Shown: positions 16,688-27,051 of the stretch, piece after piece
Layout of the letters: each line of letters begins with the position of its first letter
Numbering within the stretch: the first letter of the stretch is position 1
Source: Alphaproteobacteria bacterium
GTDB taxonomy: Bacteria; Pseudomonadota; Alphaproteobacteria; ATCC43930; CGMCC-115725
Length of the DNA stretch: 64,000 nucleotides
Assembly (NCBI GenBank): GCA_028871455.1
Contig: JAGWNF010000004.1
Coordinates: 1-64,000 of the forward strand
Direction of reading: 5' to 3'
Translations under genes and position numbers: made by a program
The notes under the pieces: model-generated
Database searches by the model: none
What the model was told of the DNA's origin: nothing
What the model saw: the letters and a program-made list of their open reading frames with translations, nothing else

Positions 16688-18123
16688 CTCGCCCTTCGCC
16701 AGGTGGTGCCGCCGGGTCCGTCCTCGAGCAGAATGCCGCGCGCGGCGAGATCGTTGCGGATGCGGTCGGCCTCGGCGAAGTCTTTCGCATTGCGCGCGGC
16801 GTTGCGCGCCGCGATCTGCGCTTCGATTTCCCGCTCAGAAATTTGATTCGTAGTAACAGTAACGGTGACCTGTCCTAAATCAGCCCTCATCGACGGAACA
16901 CCTGAAATTTGCGCAGACACCCCCTTGAGCCAGGCCTCCGGCTCTTGCTGCAACACGCCGAGCAGCGCGCCGGCATCGAGCAGCGCGCCCTTGAGGCGCG
17001 ATTTCTCCGCGCGCGTCTTTGCCTTGTTGAGCGCCGCCAGATCCTCGTGCAGGGCGACCAGAGCCAGCGGCGTGTTGAGGTCGTCGTCGAGCGCGCCGCG
17101 CACTTTCGCGCCCTGCCCTTTCGCCGGCACGTCCTCGACCGAACGCAGCGCCAAATAAAAGCGTTCGAGCGTGCGGTCGGCTTCAGTCAGGCGTTCGGCC
17201 GTCCAGTCGAGCGGATCGCGGTAATGCGCGGTCAGCATGGCGAGCCGCGGCGCCTCGGGCCGCGCCTGCGCCAGCACGTCGCGGATGGTGACGAAGTTGC
17301 CTTCGGACTTCGCCATCTTGGCGCCGTTGACGGTGACGAAGCCGTTGTGCAGCCAGTATTTGACGAACGGCTTGCCGTGATGGGCGCAGACGCTCTGCGC
17401 GATCTCGTTCTCGTGATGCGGAAAGATCAGATCGAGGCCGCCGCCGTGAATGTCGAAGCTCTCGCCGAGGTAGGCCTCGCTCATCGCCGAGCATTCGAGA
17501 TGCCAGCCCGGCCGGCCGCGGCCCCACGGACTGTCCCAGCCCGGCAGATCGGGCGGCGACGGCTTCCACAACACGAAATCGGCGGGATCGCGCTTGTAGG
17601 GCGCGACCTCGACGCGCGCGCCGGCGATCAACTCGTCGCGGTCGCGCCGCGACAGTATGCCGTAACCCGGCATGCTCGGCACATCGAAGAGCACGTGGCC
17701 TTCGGCGACATAGGCGTGGCCCGATGCCAGCAGCGCCTCGATCATCTTGATCATCTGCGGGATGTGCTGGGTCGCGCGCGGCTCGACGTCGGGCGTGAGG
17801 CAGCCGAGCGCCGCGACGTCCGCGTGGAAGACTTCGGTCGTGCGCGCGGTCAGCGCGGCGATCGGCTCATTGTTGGCCTTGGCCGCGGCGTTGATCTTGT
17901 CGTCGACGTCGGTGATGTTGCGCACGTACTTGACGTGGCCGGCGCCGTAGCGGTCGCGCAACAGGCGATAGAGCACGTCGAAGACGATCACCGGCCGCGC
18001 GTTGCCGATATGCGCCAGGTCGTAGACCGTCGGCCCGCAGACATACATGCGGACGTTGGCCGCGTCCAAGGGCGCGAATTCCTCCTTGCGGCGCGTCAGC
18101 GTGTTGGTGAGCGTCAGGGCCAT
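16684..18123 (-). CDS. cysS: Cysteinyl-tRNA synthetase
   Basis: The 479-residue class I synthetase has zinc-ligand C29 ([10 protein letters not shown]), the HIGH variant HIGN at 38-41, [11 protein letters not shown] with further zinc ligands, and KMAKSEGN as the KMSKS loop. The C-terminal DALR/anticodon part ends normally ([19 protein letters not shown]). Odd: residues about 405-426 ([20 protein letters not shown]) are an extra 22-residue block encoded by lower-GC DNA and bounded by two copies of CAAATTTC. The block sits in a surface linker, so the enzyme is probably active. Confidence 0.95.
   Translation of the reverse strand: MALTLTNTLTRRKEEFAPLDAANVRMYVCGPTVYDLAHIGNARPVIVFDVLYRLLRDRYGAGHVKYVRNITDVDDKINAAAKANNEPIAALTARTTEVFHADVAALGCLTPDVEPRATQHIPQMIKMIEALLASGHAYVAEGHVLFDVPSMPGYGILSRRDRDELIAGARVEVAPYKRDPADFVLWKPSPPDLPGWDSPWGRGRPGWHLECSAMSEAYLGESFDIHGGGLDLIFPHHENEIAQSVCAHHGKPFVKYWLHNGFVTVNGAKMAKSEGNFVTIRDVLAQARPEAPRLAMLTAHYRDPLDWTAERLTEADRTLERFYLALRSVEDVPAKGQGAKVRGALDDDLNTPLALVALHEDLAALNKAKTRAEKSRLKGALLDAGALLGVLQQEPEAWLKGVSAQISGVPSMRADLGQVTVTVTTNQISEREIEAQIAARNAARNAKDFAEADRIRNDLAARGILLEDGPGGTTWRRAR
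16838..16911. repeat. 8-bp direct repeats bounding a 66-bp in-frame insert in cysS
   Basis: GAAATTTG occurs at 16838-16845 and again at 16904-16911, exactly 66 bp (22 codons) apart; on the coding strand both read CAAATTTC and both encode the start of Gln-Ile-Ser. The DNA between is much less GC-rich than the gene. This looks like a small insertion with a target-site duplication, or a template-switch duplication, tolerated in a linker. Confidence 0.6.
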
Positions 18124-18256
18124 GCGGCGGCGAATCTCGCGGTTTGCGCGTCACTCCTAACAAATCGCGCCCGCGCGGTCGATAGCCCGGCGCGGGCCGC
18201 CCGGCTTTGAACGATGCTCGGCTTCCGACCTATAATCGGCGCGGGAGGAAAACCGA

Positions 18257-18508
18257 ATGACAATCGACGCCGACCTGCATCGGCTGATCGATCTCGCGGC
18301 GCCCTTTTGGGCGGGCGAGACCGAGGTGGTGCGCACCTATTGGACATCGCCGAAGCGCACGCGCGCGACGGATCTTCTCTGGCTCCAGTGCCAGTGCTTC
18401 GAGGAATTCTGGGGCTCGGGCGTCGGCAAGTACGACAAGGGCGGCATCTTCCGCGGCGAGATCGAGCCGGTGGCGTTCGATGACCGCCGCGCGGGATTGG
18501 CGGCGTAG
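18257..18508 (+). CDS. Small hypothetical protein, 83 residues
   Basis: A soluble acidic/aromatic protein: LIDLAAPFWAGETEVVRTYW, then LLWLQCQCFEEFWGSGVGKYDKGG. GGGAGG lies 8-13 nt before the ATG. It sits between divergent cysS and the DUF4336 gene (59 bp downstream, same strand). The two Cys as CQC are the only ones. No family recognised. Confidence 0.7.
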   Translation: MTIDADLHRLIDLAAPFWAGETEVVRTYWTSPKRTRATDLLWLQCQCFEEFWGSGVGKYDKGGIFRGEIEPVAFDDRRAGLAA

Positions 18509-18567
18509 CGCCGCCGGACCGGCCACATCGCGGACGCGCTTCTCTGCCCGGTCTCCGAAATCCGCCC

Positions 18568-19263
18568 ATGGCGAATCTCCATCCCTTCGGTGAGGCGTTA
18601 TGGGTGGCCGACGGGCCCGTGTGTTCGTTCTACGGTTTCCCCTATCCCACGCGCATGGCCGTGATCCGGCTTGAGAATGGAGACCTCTTCGTCTGGTCGC
18701 CGATCTCGCTGGATGACGAACTGCGTGCCGCGGTGGACGGGCTGGGCCGCGTCGGCCATTTGGTCGAGCCCAACGCCCTGCACCATCTTTTCTTGCCGGA
18801 CTGGATCAAGGCCTATCCCGATGCCCGGACCTACGCGCCGCCGGGACTCAAAAACAAAAGGCGGGATATCCGGTTCGATGTCGAGCTCGGCGAGACCGCG
18901 GATCCGGCTTGGGCCGGACAGATCGATCAGATCGCGCTCAAGGGCAGCGTGGCGCTGACCGAACTATTCTTTTTCCATCGTCGAAGCCGCACCGCGCTGA
19001 TCTGCGATTCCATCCAGAGCTTCCCGCGGGACTGGTTCAAGGGCTGGCGGGGCCTGCTGGCGCGGCTCGACGGCATCGTCCAACCCGGCATCGGCGCTCC
19101 CCGCGAATGGCGCCTCAGCTTCCTGAACCGCAAGATCGCGCGGACCGCGGTCGAACGCCTGCTGGCGCTGGCACCGGACCGTGTGGTGCTCGCCCACAGC
19201 GCGTCGGCCGAGCAAAACGGCACCGATTTGATCCGCCGCGGTTTCGCTTGGCTGCTGCGCTGA
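18568..19263 (+). CDS. DUF4336 family protein (metallo-beta-lactamase-like)
   Basis: A 231-residue protein that follows the DUF4336 pattern: WVADGPVCSFYGFPYPTRMAVIRL, VWSPISLDDELRAAVD, HLVEPNALHHLFLPDW, YAPPGLKNKRRDI, and late ELFFFHRRSRTALICDSIQSF and RVVLAHS. The fold is a degenerate metallo-beta-lactamase with an H-H-x-F-x-x-D segment in place of the usual metal motif. Catalytic activity is not established for the family. No strong ribosome binding site is visible; possibly co-transcribed with the 83-residue gene. Confidence 0.85.
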   Translation: MANLHPFGEALWVADGPVCSFYGFPYPTRMAVIRLENGDLFVWSPISLDDELRAAVDGLGRVGHLVEPNALHHLFLPDWIKAYPDARTYAPPGLKNKRRDIRFDVELGETADPAWAGQIDQIALKGSVALTELFFFHRRSRTALICDSIQSFPRDWFKGWRGLLARLDGIVQPGIGAPREWRLSFLNRKIARTAVERLLALAPDRVVLAHSASAEQNGTDLIRRGFAWLLR

Positions 19264-19307
19264 ACGCGCATCGTTCGAGTTCGGGAGCGGTAATCGCGCG
19301 GTCGCGC

Positions 19308-19769
19308 TCAGCGCGCGGTCCACGACATGCCGGCCATCAGCATGTCGATGGTCACGCCGTCGGTGGCGAGCGGCAGCGCCAATACCTCGTATTCCCAGCG
19401 CTGACCGTCGGCGAAGATGCTCTCGGTCCGGCGCGCGACCGGCGCGCCCGTTTTCACCACCTGCTCGTATTGCGCGCGGACGCTGCCGGGGTCGATCGAA
19501 TTCGGCATCTGCGCCACCTCTTTGCCGGTGAGATCGACGCCCAGGCGCGCCGCATTGTTGCTGGCGTGAAGCCGGAACACGAAACGCAGCGGATCGCGCA
19601 GCACGTCGACCAGCGACAAATTGCCGAGGATGTAACGCAGCTCGAGCGGATCGAAATCGGCGCGCGCGGGAAAGGCGCGGCCGTTGCGGCGCGCGTTCCA
19701 GTCGCGATAGAGGCAGCGCAAGGACACTGCCTTGATATCCAGGCTGCCGGTGATCGTATCGTCAGGCAC
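19308..19769 (-). CDS. PAS-domain protein (short, single domain)
   Basis: The 153-residue product is one PAS domain of the type common in alphaproteobacteria: LYRDWNARRNGRAFPARADFDPLELRYILGNLSLVDVLRDPLRFVFRLHA, then VDLTGKEVAQMP and a C-terminal strand pair. No output domain follows, so it may sense or bind a ligand and act through a partner. Start taken as GTG 19769 because family members begin shortly before the LYRDW helix; an ATG at 19835 lacks a ribosome binding site. Confidence 0.75.
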   Translation of the reverse strand: MPDDTITGSLDIKAVSLRCLYRDWNARRNGRAFPARADFDPLELRYILGNLSLVDVLRDPLRFVFRLHASNNAARLGVDLTGKEVAQMPNSIDPGSVRAQYEQVVKTGAPVARRTESIFADGQRWEYEVLALPLATDGVTIDMLMAGMSWTAR

Positions 19770-20039
19770 GGATTGCCGTCTCTTGCCGTCAGGTCCGCCG
19801 CGCGCGGCCGCGCAAGCGACCCAGCGAACATGCAAGTACGCTGGTTAACCGCCGGTTGCGAACCGATTCAATTTTATCGGAGACGATGTCGCAGCGTCAG
19901 CGACGGGCGCCGGCCGGCGGCGCCTTCCGCGGTGCGCTGGCGCCCTGCCCGGCTTTCCGCCATGATCCGACAACGGCCGGCCGACAAGGCCCGGCCGCCG
20001 CGCCCGCGGGGGCAGGCGCGGCACCAGGGGAGGATCCTA

Positions 20040-20453
20040 TTGACCGCGAAGACAACCGGCCGTCTGGGCTGGGGCACGCTGTGGTTCTCGTTCACCGGGC
20101 GCGCGACGCGCTTCGACTACTGGGTGCGCTACGTCATTCCCTATGTCGCCGGCGCCCTGATCGCCGGATTTCTCGACGCCATGCTCGGCACCTACAATCC
20201 GGACACTGGCGGCGGCGTCATCACGCTGCTCTTCGTCATCGCCGCCATCTGGCCGAGCCTGGCGGTGGGCGTGAAGCGCTGTCACGACCGCGACCGTTCC
20301 GGCTGGTTCCTGCTGATCGGCCTGATTCCGATCGTCGGCGGCATCTGGCTGCTGATCGAGCTCGGCTTCCTGCGCGGCAGCCCCGGCAGCAACCGCTTCG
20401 GACCCGATCCGCTCGCCGGCGCCGCCGGTTCGGCGGCCGCGCTCACGACCTGA
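20040..20453 (+). CDS. DUF805 inner-membrane protein
   Basis: A 137-residue membrane protein with the DUF805 opening LWFSFTGRATRFDYWVRYVIPY, four predicted membrane segments, the SLAVGVKRCHDRDRSGWFLLIGLIPIVG motif and a C-terminal GSPGSNRFGPDPL tail. TTG start at 20040 preceded by GGGGAGG; a longer in-frame reading upstream is rich in Arg/Pro and unlike the family. Function of DUF805 proteins is unknown. Confidence 0.85.
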   Translation: MTAKTTGRLGWGTLWFSFTGRATRFDYWVRYVIPYVAGALIAGFLDAMLGTYNPDTGGGVITLLFVIAAIWPSLAVGVKRCHDRDRSGWFLLIGLIPIVGGIWLLIELGFLRGSPGSNRFGPDPLAGAAGSAAALTT

Positions 20454-20507
20454 CACAACCGGCAGCCGGGCCTTGAGGCCGGCCGGGAGCGCGCTACACT
20501 TCGCGGC

Positions 20508-20798
20508 ATGGAGACCGAAGCCGGTCACGTCGCGGCCCGCCGGACGGCGCGGCTGTGGTTACGTTGGGCGATCGTCGCCGCGGCCGTGATCGGCCTTGCC
20601 AGCTGCGAGAGCGCGGCCGAGGTCCGCGCGCAAGACGCCGCGCAGTGCTCGAGCTATGGCTTCAAGCCGGGCACCGACGCTTTCGCCAATTGCCTGCAGC
20701 AGGAGAGTCTGGCGCGGCGCCATCAGCTGTACCAGATGGAGACCTGGCCGGGACCGCCCTACTGGTGGTCGGTTCCGCCGCCACCGCTGCCGCGTTGA
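20508..20798 (+). CDS. Small lipoprotein, hypothetical
   Basis: A 96-residue protein with a hydrophobic segment ending in a lipobox-like LASC (residues about 30-33), so probably a lipoprotein. The mature part contains CSSYGFKPGTDAFANCLQQE, a short motif I have seen in small alphaproteobacterial envelope proteins, and ends in a Pro-rich PPYWWSVPPPPLPR. It starts 55 bp after the DUF805 gene, same strand. Role unknown. Confidence 0.7.
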   Translation: METEAGHVAARRTARLWLRWAIVAAAVIGLASCESAAEVRAQDAAQCSSYGFKPGTDAFANCLQQESLARRHQLYQMETWPGPPYWWSVPPPPLPR

Positions 20799-20950
20799 TC
20801 ACCGCGACGCGGCGACGGCGCACGATCGGCGCGCCGTCCATGGCTGGCCAGGCCTGATGAATTCGGCCAAGATGCGATCGGCGGGCCGGGGGTGCGGCCG
20901 GCCCGCGTCCGCGGGGACGGACGCGATCGATCGCTGATCCGGAGGAGATC

Positions 20951-21880
20951 ATGGGAAGAATATCCGGTTTCGCCGGCCTGGCCATGGCCGCGCTGCTGTT
21001 CGCCGGCGCGGCCGCAGCGCAGACCCGCGACGAGAACGCGGCGCGTTGCAAGGACGGCAGTCCGGACCTTGCCATCGGCGCCTGCACGGCGTTGATCCAG
21101 TCGGGCCAGGAGACCACCGAGGGCGTGGCGATCGCGTTCAACAACCGCGCCAACGCCTATCTCGCCAAGAATGACACGCGGCACGCCCTCGAGGATCTTG
21201 CCCAGGCGCTTAAGCTCAATCCGAATTACGCGACGGCGCATTACAACCGCGCCATCGCCTATGAGCGCCTGGACCAGACCCAGCAAGCCATCGACGAATA
21301 CAGCGCGGCGATCCGGATCAAGGCCGATTACGTCGCCGCCTACAACAACCGTGGCTCGGCCTATGACGATCTCGGCAAGGAGCGCGAGGCGATCGCGGAC
21401 TACGACAAGGCGATCGCCCTGCAGCCGGATTTCGGCATGGCGTACAACAATCGGGGCGTCGCCTATAAGAATCTCGGCGAGTACGCACGTGCGATCGCCG
21501 ATTACGACGTCGCGATCAAGCTCGACGGCAGCAAGGCCAACCGCTGGAACAACCGCTGCTGGGCTAAGCTGCTGGCGGACCAGCCGCGGTCGGCCCTGCC
21601 GGACTGCAACCAGGCGCTGAAGCTGAGGCCCGGCTATGGCGACGCCAATGACGGACTCGGAATCATCTACCTGAAGGCCGGCAAGCCGGCCGAGGCGCAG
21701 GCCAAATTCGATGCCGCCATCAAAGCCGACAAGACGGACGCCTGGGCGCTTTACGGCCGCGGCCTCGCGAAACACCGGCGTGGCGACAAGGCGGGCGGCG
21801 ATGCCGACATCGCGGCGGCGAAGAAACTCGGACCGAAGGTCGCCGAGGTCTTCGCCAGGGACTACGGCCTGCACGAATAG
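20951..21880 (+). CDS. Exported TPR-repeat protein
   Basis: 309 residues: signal peptide (MGRISGFAGLAMAALLFAGAAAAQ) then about seven TPR units from residue 55, e.g. AYNNRGSAYDDLGKEREAIADYDKAIALQP and its neighbours. A short N-terminal motif ARCKDGSPDLAIGACTALIQSG precedes the repeats and recurs in the TPR protein at 59183-60148. Likely a periplasmic scaffold. GGAGGAG lies 7-13 nt upstream of the ATG. Single gene. Confidence 0.9.
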   Translation: MGRISGFAGLAMAALLFAGAAAAQTRDENAARCKDGSPDLAIGACTALIQSGQETTEGVAIAFNNRANAYLAKNDTRHALEDLAQALKLNPNYATAHYNRAIAYERLDQTQQAIDEYSAAIRIKADYVAAYNNRGSAYDDLGKEREAIADYDKAIALQPDFGMAYNNRGVAYKNLGEYARAIADYDVAIKLDGSKANRWNNRCWAKLLADQPRSALPDCNQALKLRPGYGDANDGLGIIYLKAGKPAEAQAKFDAAIKADKTDAWALYGRGLAKHRRGDKAGGDADIAAAKKLGPKVAEVFARDYGLHE

Positions 21881-21989
21881 GGGCGCTCCGCGGCGGCGAC
21901 GCGTCACGGACACGCAGCGCGCGGTGCTATACCTCGCGCGCCGCATGCCCTATAAATCAAAAAACTTGGATCGCGCCGGGGGGATCGCG

Positions 21990-23003
21990 TTGCGACGAAA
22001 TATCGGGTCGTTTCTTTCCGTCCCCCTGCTTTCGCTCACGGCCGCCGCGTTCCTCGCGGCGTCGACGGCCGCCCGGGCCCAGCCGCCCGCCGATCCGGAC
22101 GGCATCTGGACGCTGCAGGACGAGAACTCGTCGATCTCGACCGCGCACCTCAGGGACAAATATTACGTCAACGGCCTGCGGCTCAGTTACACGTCGGCGA
22201 CCGACCGGCTGCCGACATCGTGGGAAAATGCCGAAAACTGGGTGTGGGGAGCAGGACGGAGCCGCTGGTCGCTCGACTTCGTGCAGTCGATGTACACGCC
22301 AGCGAACGTCAACATCACGCCGCCCGACCCGCACGACCGGCCCTATGCCGGCGTCCTGACGGCGACGTTTTCGCTGCTCCACGACACCGATTTCTCGCGC
22401 AGCGTCGTCGGCCTTCAACTCGGCGTCGTCGGACCCGCTGCGCTGGCCAAGCAGATGCAGAACGGCTTCCACAATCTCGTCGGCTACAACGCCAGCCGGG
22501 GCTGGAACTATCAGATTCCCAACGAACCGGTTTTCGACGTGCCGGTGACGAAGATCTGGCGCGTGCCCCTGATGGACGACGGATTGCAGATCGACATGCT
22601 GCCGGAGATCGCGGGCGGGGTCGGCAATCTGCGGGTCTACGGGCTGGTCGGATCGGCGGTGCGGATCGGCCAGGGCCTCGCTTCGGATTACGGCGTGGCG
22701 CGCGTCAGTCCCGGCTTGAGCGGCACCGACGTTTATCAGCCGACCCGCAATTTCGCCTGGTACTTCTTCGTCGGCGGCGATGGCCAATATGTGCTGCACG
22801 ACATCACCATCGACGGCAGCGACTTCCAGTCGAGCGCCCGCGCCAACCGGCAGCCCTATGTCGGCGAGTTCGAGGCCGGCCTCGCCTTCATCCTCGGCCG
22901 CGTGCGGCTCTCCTACACGCAGGTCGTGCAGACCGAAGAGATCAAGGGCCAGCAAGGCGGCCCGCATCAATTCGGCTCGCTGGCGCTGTCCGTTCGCTAC
23001 TGA
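21990..23003 (+). CDS. LpxR-like lipid A 3'-deacylase family outer-membrane protein (DUF2219)
   Basis: 337 residues. After a signal peptide (RRNIGSFLSVPLLSLTAAAFLAASTAARA) comes the LpxR opening: LQDENSSIST, DKYYVNGLRLSY, then DPHDRPYAGVLTATFSLLHDTD. The rest alternates strands as in a 12-strand barrel and ends in an aromatic residue (SVRY), the outer-membrane sorting signal. LpxR removes the 3'-acyloxyacyl group of lipid A. Start: TTG 21990 puts the Arg-Arg directly before the hydrophobic core; ATG 21945 is an alternative without a ribosome binding site. Confidence 0.85.
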   Translation: MRRNIGSFLSVPLLSLTAAAFLAASTAARAQPPADPDGIWTLQDENSSISTAHLRDKYYVNGLRLSYTSATDRLPTSWENAENWVWGAGRSRWSLDFVQSMYTPANVNITPPDPHDRPYAGVLTATFSLLHDTDFSRSVVGLQLGVVGPAALAKQMQNGFHNLVGYNASRGWNYQIPNEPVFDVPVTKIWRVPLMDDGLQIDMLPEIAGGVGNLRVYGLVGSAVRIGQGLASDYGVARVSPGLSGTDVYQPTRNFAWYFFVGGDGQYVLHDITIDGSDFQSSARANRQPYVGEFEAGLAFILGRVRLSYTQVVQTEEIKGQQGGPHQFGSLALSVRY

Positions 23004-23106
23004 ACGGCGGCGCGCGATCCGGCGGCAGATCAGGCGACACATCCCGTTGGCATTGGCCGCCCGGATGGGTCTAAAACATCCGGCAGAGCGATTGGGTGAG
23101 GTGGCC

Positions 23107-23928
23107 GTGAACACGCGCGTTTCCCTTGTCCTGCCGCTGCTCGCCGCGCTGCTGCTGCCGGGCACGGCGTCCGCCGCCACCCCGGCGAGCGTCCAGCACG
23201 CGCTCGCGCAGGCGATCGCCGGACCGCAGCGCTCGCCGGCCCATGTCGCGCGCGACCGCTACCGCCACCCGCTGCGGACGCTGGAATTCTTCGGCATCCG
23301 GCCCGATATGACCGTCGTCGAGGTGCTGCCGGGCGGCGGGTGGTACACCGAAATCCTCGCGCCGTTCCTGCGCGAGCACGGCACGTTGATCGAAGCGACG
23401 CCGCCGAGCGGACCGATGGCGGCACGGTTCAAGACCAAGCTCGCCGACGATCCCGCCGTCTATGACCGCGTGCGCACGACGCCGTTTGCGCCGCCGGATT
23501 CCATGGTGCTCGGTCCGCCCGATTCCGCCGACATGATTCTGACGTTCCGCAACATGCACGACTTCATGTACGAGAACGTCCACGGCGAGGAGACTGACGC
23601 GATCCTCATGCGCTTTTTCCGCAGCGCGTTCCACACGCTGAAGCCCGGCGGCGTGCTCGGCGTGGTGGCGCATCGCGCACCGACCGACATGGCGCCGCGG
23701 GACGCCTTCAAACTCGGCCGGCTGCCGCAGGCTTTCCTCGTTGCCGCGGCCGAACGCGCCGGCTTCAAGCTGGCAGCCGCCACCGAGATCAACGCCAATC
23801 GGAAGGATCCGCGTACCGAGCCGGTGTGGTTTCTGCCACCGACGCTGGCGCGCGGCCCCGCCGACCACTACGCCGCGATCGGCGAAGCCGACAACATGAC
23901 GCTGCGCTTCGTCAAGCCGCAGCGGTAA
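23107..23928 (+). CDS. Exported class I SAM-methyltransferase-like protein
   Basis: 273 residues with a clear signal peptide (VSLVLPLLAALLLPGTASA) and then a methyltransferase fold: RHPLRTLEFFGIRPDMTVVEVLPGGGWYTEILAPFL (motif I as VLPGGGW), DMILTFRNMHDFM, HTLKPGGVLGVV. This family occurs in several proteobacteria always with a signal peptide. SAM is not expected in the periplasm, so the protein may bind something else or act before export. GTG 23107 follows GGTGAGG; GTG 23101 and ATG 23065 are possible. Confidence 0.82.
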   Translation: MNTRVSLVLPLLAALLLPGTASAATPASVQHALAQAIAGPQRSPAHVARDRYRHPLRTLEFFGIRPDMTVVEVLPGGGWYTEILAPFLREHGTLIEATPPSGPMAARFKTKLADDPAVYDRVRTTPFAPPDSMVLGPPDSADMILTFRNMHDFMYENVHGEETDAILMRFFRSAFHTLKPGGVLGVVAHRAPTDMAPRDAFKLGRLPQAFLVAAAERAGFKLAAATEINANRKDPRTEPVWFLPPTLARGPADHYAAIGEADNMTLRFVKPQR

Positions 23929-23934
23929 GCGGCC

Positions 23935-24420
23935 TCAGTTCTTGGGAAACGAGCACGACCAGACCTGGATGCGGCAGTCGCCGCCACAGGCTTCCAGCGC
24001 CAGGCCTTCGGCGTCCATCTGGCTCGAACCGGCGCGGGTCGCGTAGCGGCCGTTGCCGTTGGCGGCAAGCGCCGCACAGGCGTCGTTGAACCTGATCACC
24101 ACGCCGCAATCGTCGGCGCCGCAGCCGCTGACGGCCTTCTGGTCGGCGGCGTCCTGCGTGTCGTAGGACGCGGCCCAGCCGGTCTGGCCCGTCTTGGGGC
24201 TGTAGGCGAGCGCGCCGAAGGCGGCGCTCGAATGCCGCTGGCAATAGGCTTGGCAGTCGCTCTGCATGGTCTCGCAATAACCGGAGACCTCGCCGGATTC
24301 GTATTGCGTGCCGCACCATTTCCGGATCATGCACGAATCCATGCAGTCGGCGCGCGCGGCATTCGCCGTCACGATCAGCGCCACCATGCCCAACAGCAGA
24401 CTCCAAAGCCGATTCCGCAT
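23935..24420 (-). CDS. DUF4189-domain exported protein
   Basis: 161 residues: signal peptide (MRNRLWSLLLGMVALIVTANAARA), a Cys-rich region (DCMDSCMIRKWCGTQ, GYCETMQSDCQAYCQ) and the DUF4189 part FGALAYSPKTGQTGWAASYDTQDAADQKAVSGCG followed by DDCGVVIRFNDACAALA. About ten Cys suggest disulfides in the periplasm. DUF4189 proteins have no known function. AGGGAGAAAG precedes the ATG. The 24476-25216 gene lies 55 bp upstream on the same strand. Confidence 0.85.
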   Translation of the reverse strand: MRNRLWSLLLGMVALIVTANAARADCMDSCMIRKWCGTQYESGEVSGYCETMQSDCQAYCQRHSSAAFGALAYSPKTGQTGWAASYDTQDAADQKAVSGCGADDCGVVIRFNDACAALAANGNGRYATRAGSSQMDAEGLALEACGGDCRIQVWSCSFPKN

Positions 24421-24475
24421 CGCTTTCTCCCTCGCCAAGACGCTCACGTGACTATCAGGACTCCGGCGCCGCGCG

Positions 24476-25216
24476 CTACTTGCCGGTTTTCGGATCGACG
24501 TAGCGCACGACGGCGTTCTTGTAATTCTGGAAGAAGCGCGAATTCACCACCTCGACGCTCGAGGCGCCGTTGCGCTGATAGAAGATGCCGTGGCCCTCGT
24601 ACACCGCGAAATGCACCGCGGTGTAGGAATTGCCATGAAAGATCTTCTGGAAGACGACAACGGCGTCGCCCGGCCGCGGCGTGGCGTGACCGATCGTCTG
24701 CGGCTTGTCGGTTCCGAACGGGCTGACGTTCCAGATGTTGCGCTCGCAGAGATAGGTGTAGCAGTAGCTGCCCCAGCCGCTCTTGGTGCCGGGGAACGAG
24801 CCGACGAATCCCGGCACGCCGGCATCGGCGGCGTCGGGATCGCCCCGCGCGACCGCGCCGGCCGGCAGCGTGCCGCCGCCCATCTGCGCCTTCGCCCTGC
24901 AGATGTCGTGTTGCGCGCTGGCATCCGCCTGCTGCTTGGCGATGTCGCGCTGGGTCGTCTCGTATTGCTTCTGCGCCGCCCGGATGCAGTCCGACTTGCC
25001 GTTGCAGTCGATCTTCGCCTTCTTGTATTGCGCGTCGTTGAGCATGCGCGCGGTGACGATCTGCCGCTGCCCGTCGAGATAGGTCTGCTCGCAGGGCCCG
25101 GCCGTGCCGCCGCCGGTGTTGGCGTTGAAGCGATCCTGGGCGCGCGCCGGCGCCGCCAGGACGACAAGCGGCATGACGCAGATTGCCGCCATGAACCACG
25201 CCCGTCCGGACCGCAT
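24476..25216 (-). CDS. Exported hypothetical protein, possibly NlpC/P60- or CHAP-like
   Basis: 246 residues: signal peptide ending VVLAAPARA, a helical linker rich in Gln/Ala/Lys with paired Cys (DCNGKSDCIRAAQKQY), then a C-terminal domain with SGWGSYCYTYLCERN, RPGDAVVVFQ and VHFAVYEGHGIFYQRNG. The last two strings look like the R-P-G-D and H-(F/V)-x-x-Y strands of cysteine-peptidase folds that cut cell wall peptides, but the assignment is tentative. Probably co-transcribed with the DUF4189 gene. Confidence 0.72.
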   Translation of the reverse strand: MRSGRAWFMAAICVMPLVVLAAPARAQDRFNANTGGGTAGPCEQTYLDGQRQIVTARMLNDAQYKKAKIDCNGKSDCIRAAQKQYETTQRDIAKQQADASAQHDICRAKAQMGGGTLPAGAVARGDPDAADAGVPGFVGSFPGTKSGWGSYCYTYLCERNIWNVSPFGTDKPQTIGHATPRPGDAVVVFQKIFHGNSYTAVHFAVYEGHGIFYQRNGASSVEVVNSRFFQNYKNAVVRYVDPKTGK

Positions 25217-25315
25217 CGGCTCCCCCTCGCCCGAGTCCAGTCAATGATTTCATTCCGGCCGCAGAGACGCAACCCGGACGCGCCGGCACGATCCGCGCCC
25301 GGCGCTAAGTCGAAC

Positions 25316-26980
<1,665 letters not shown>

Positions 26981-27051
26981 GGCGCGCCCAATTTAGCGGC
27001 TAACGCGCCACGGCGAAGCGAGAAAATGCGCGCGACCGCGCCGTGCCGGCC

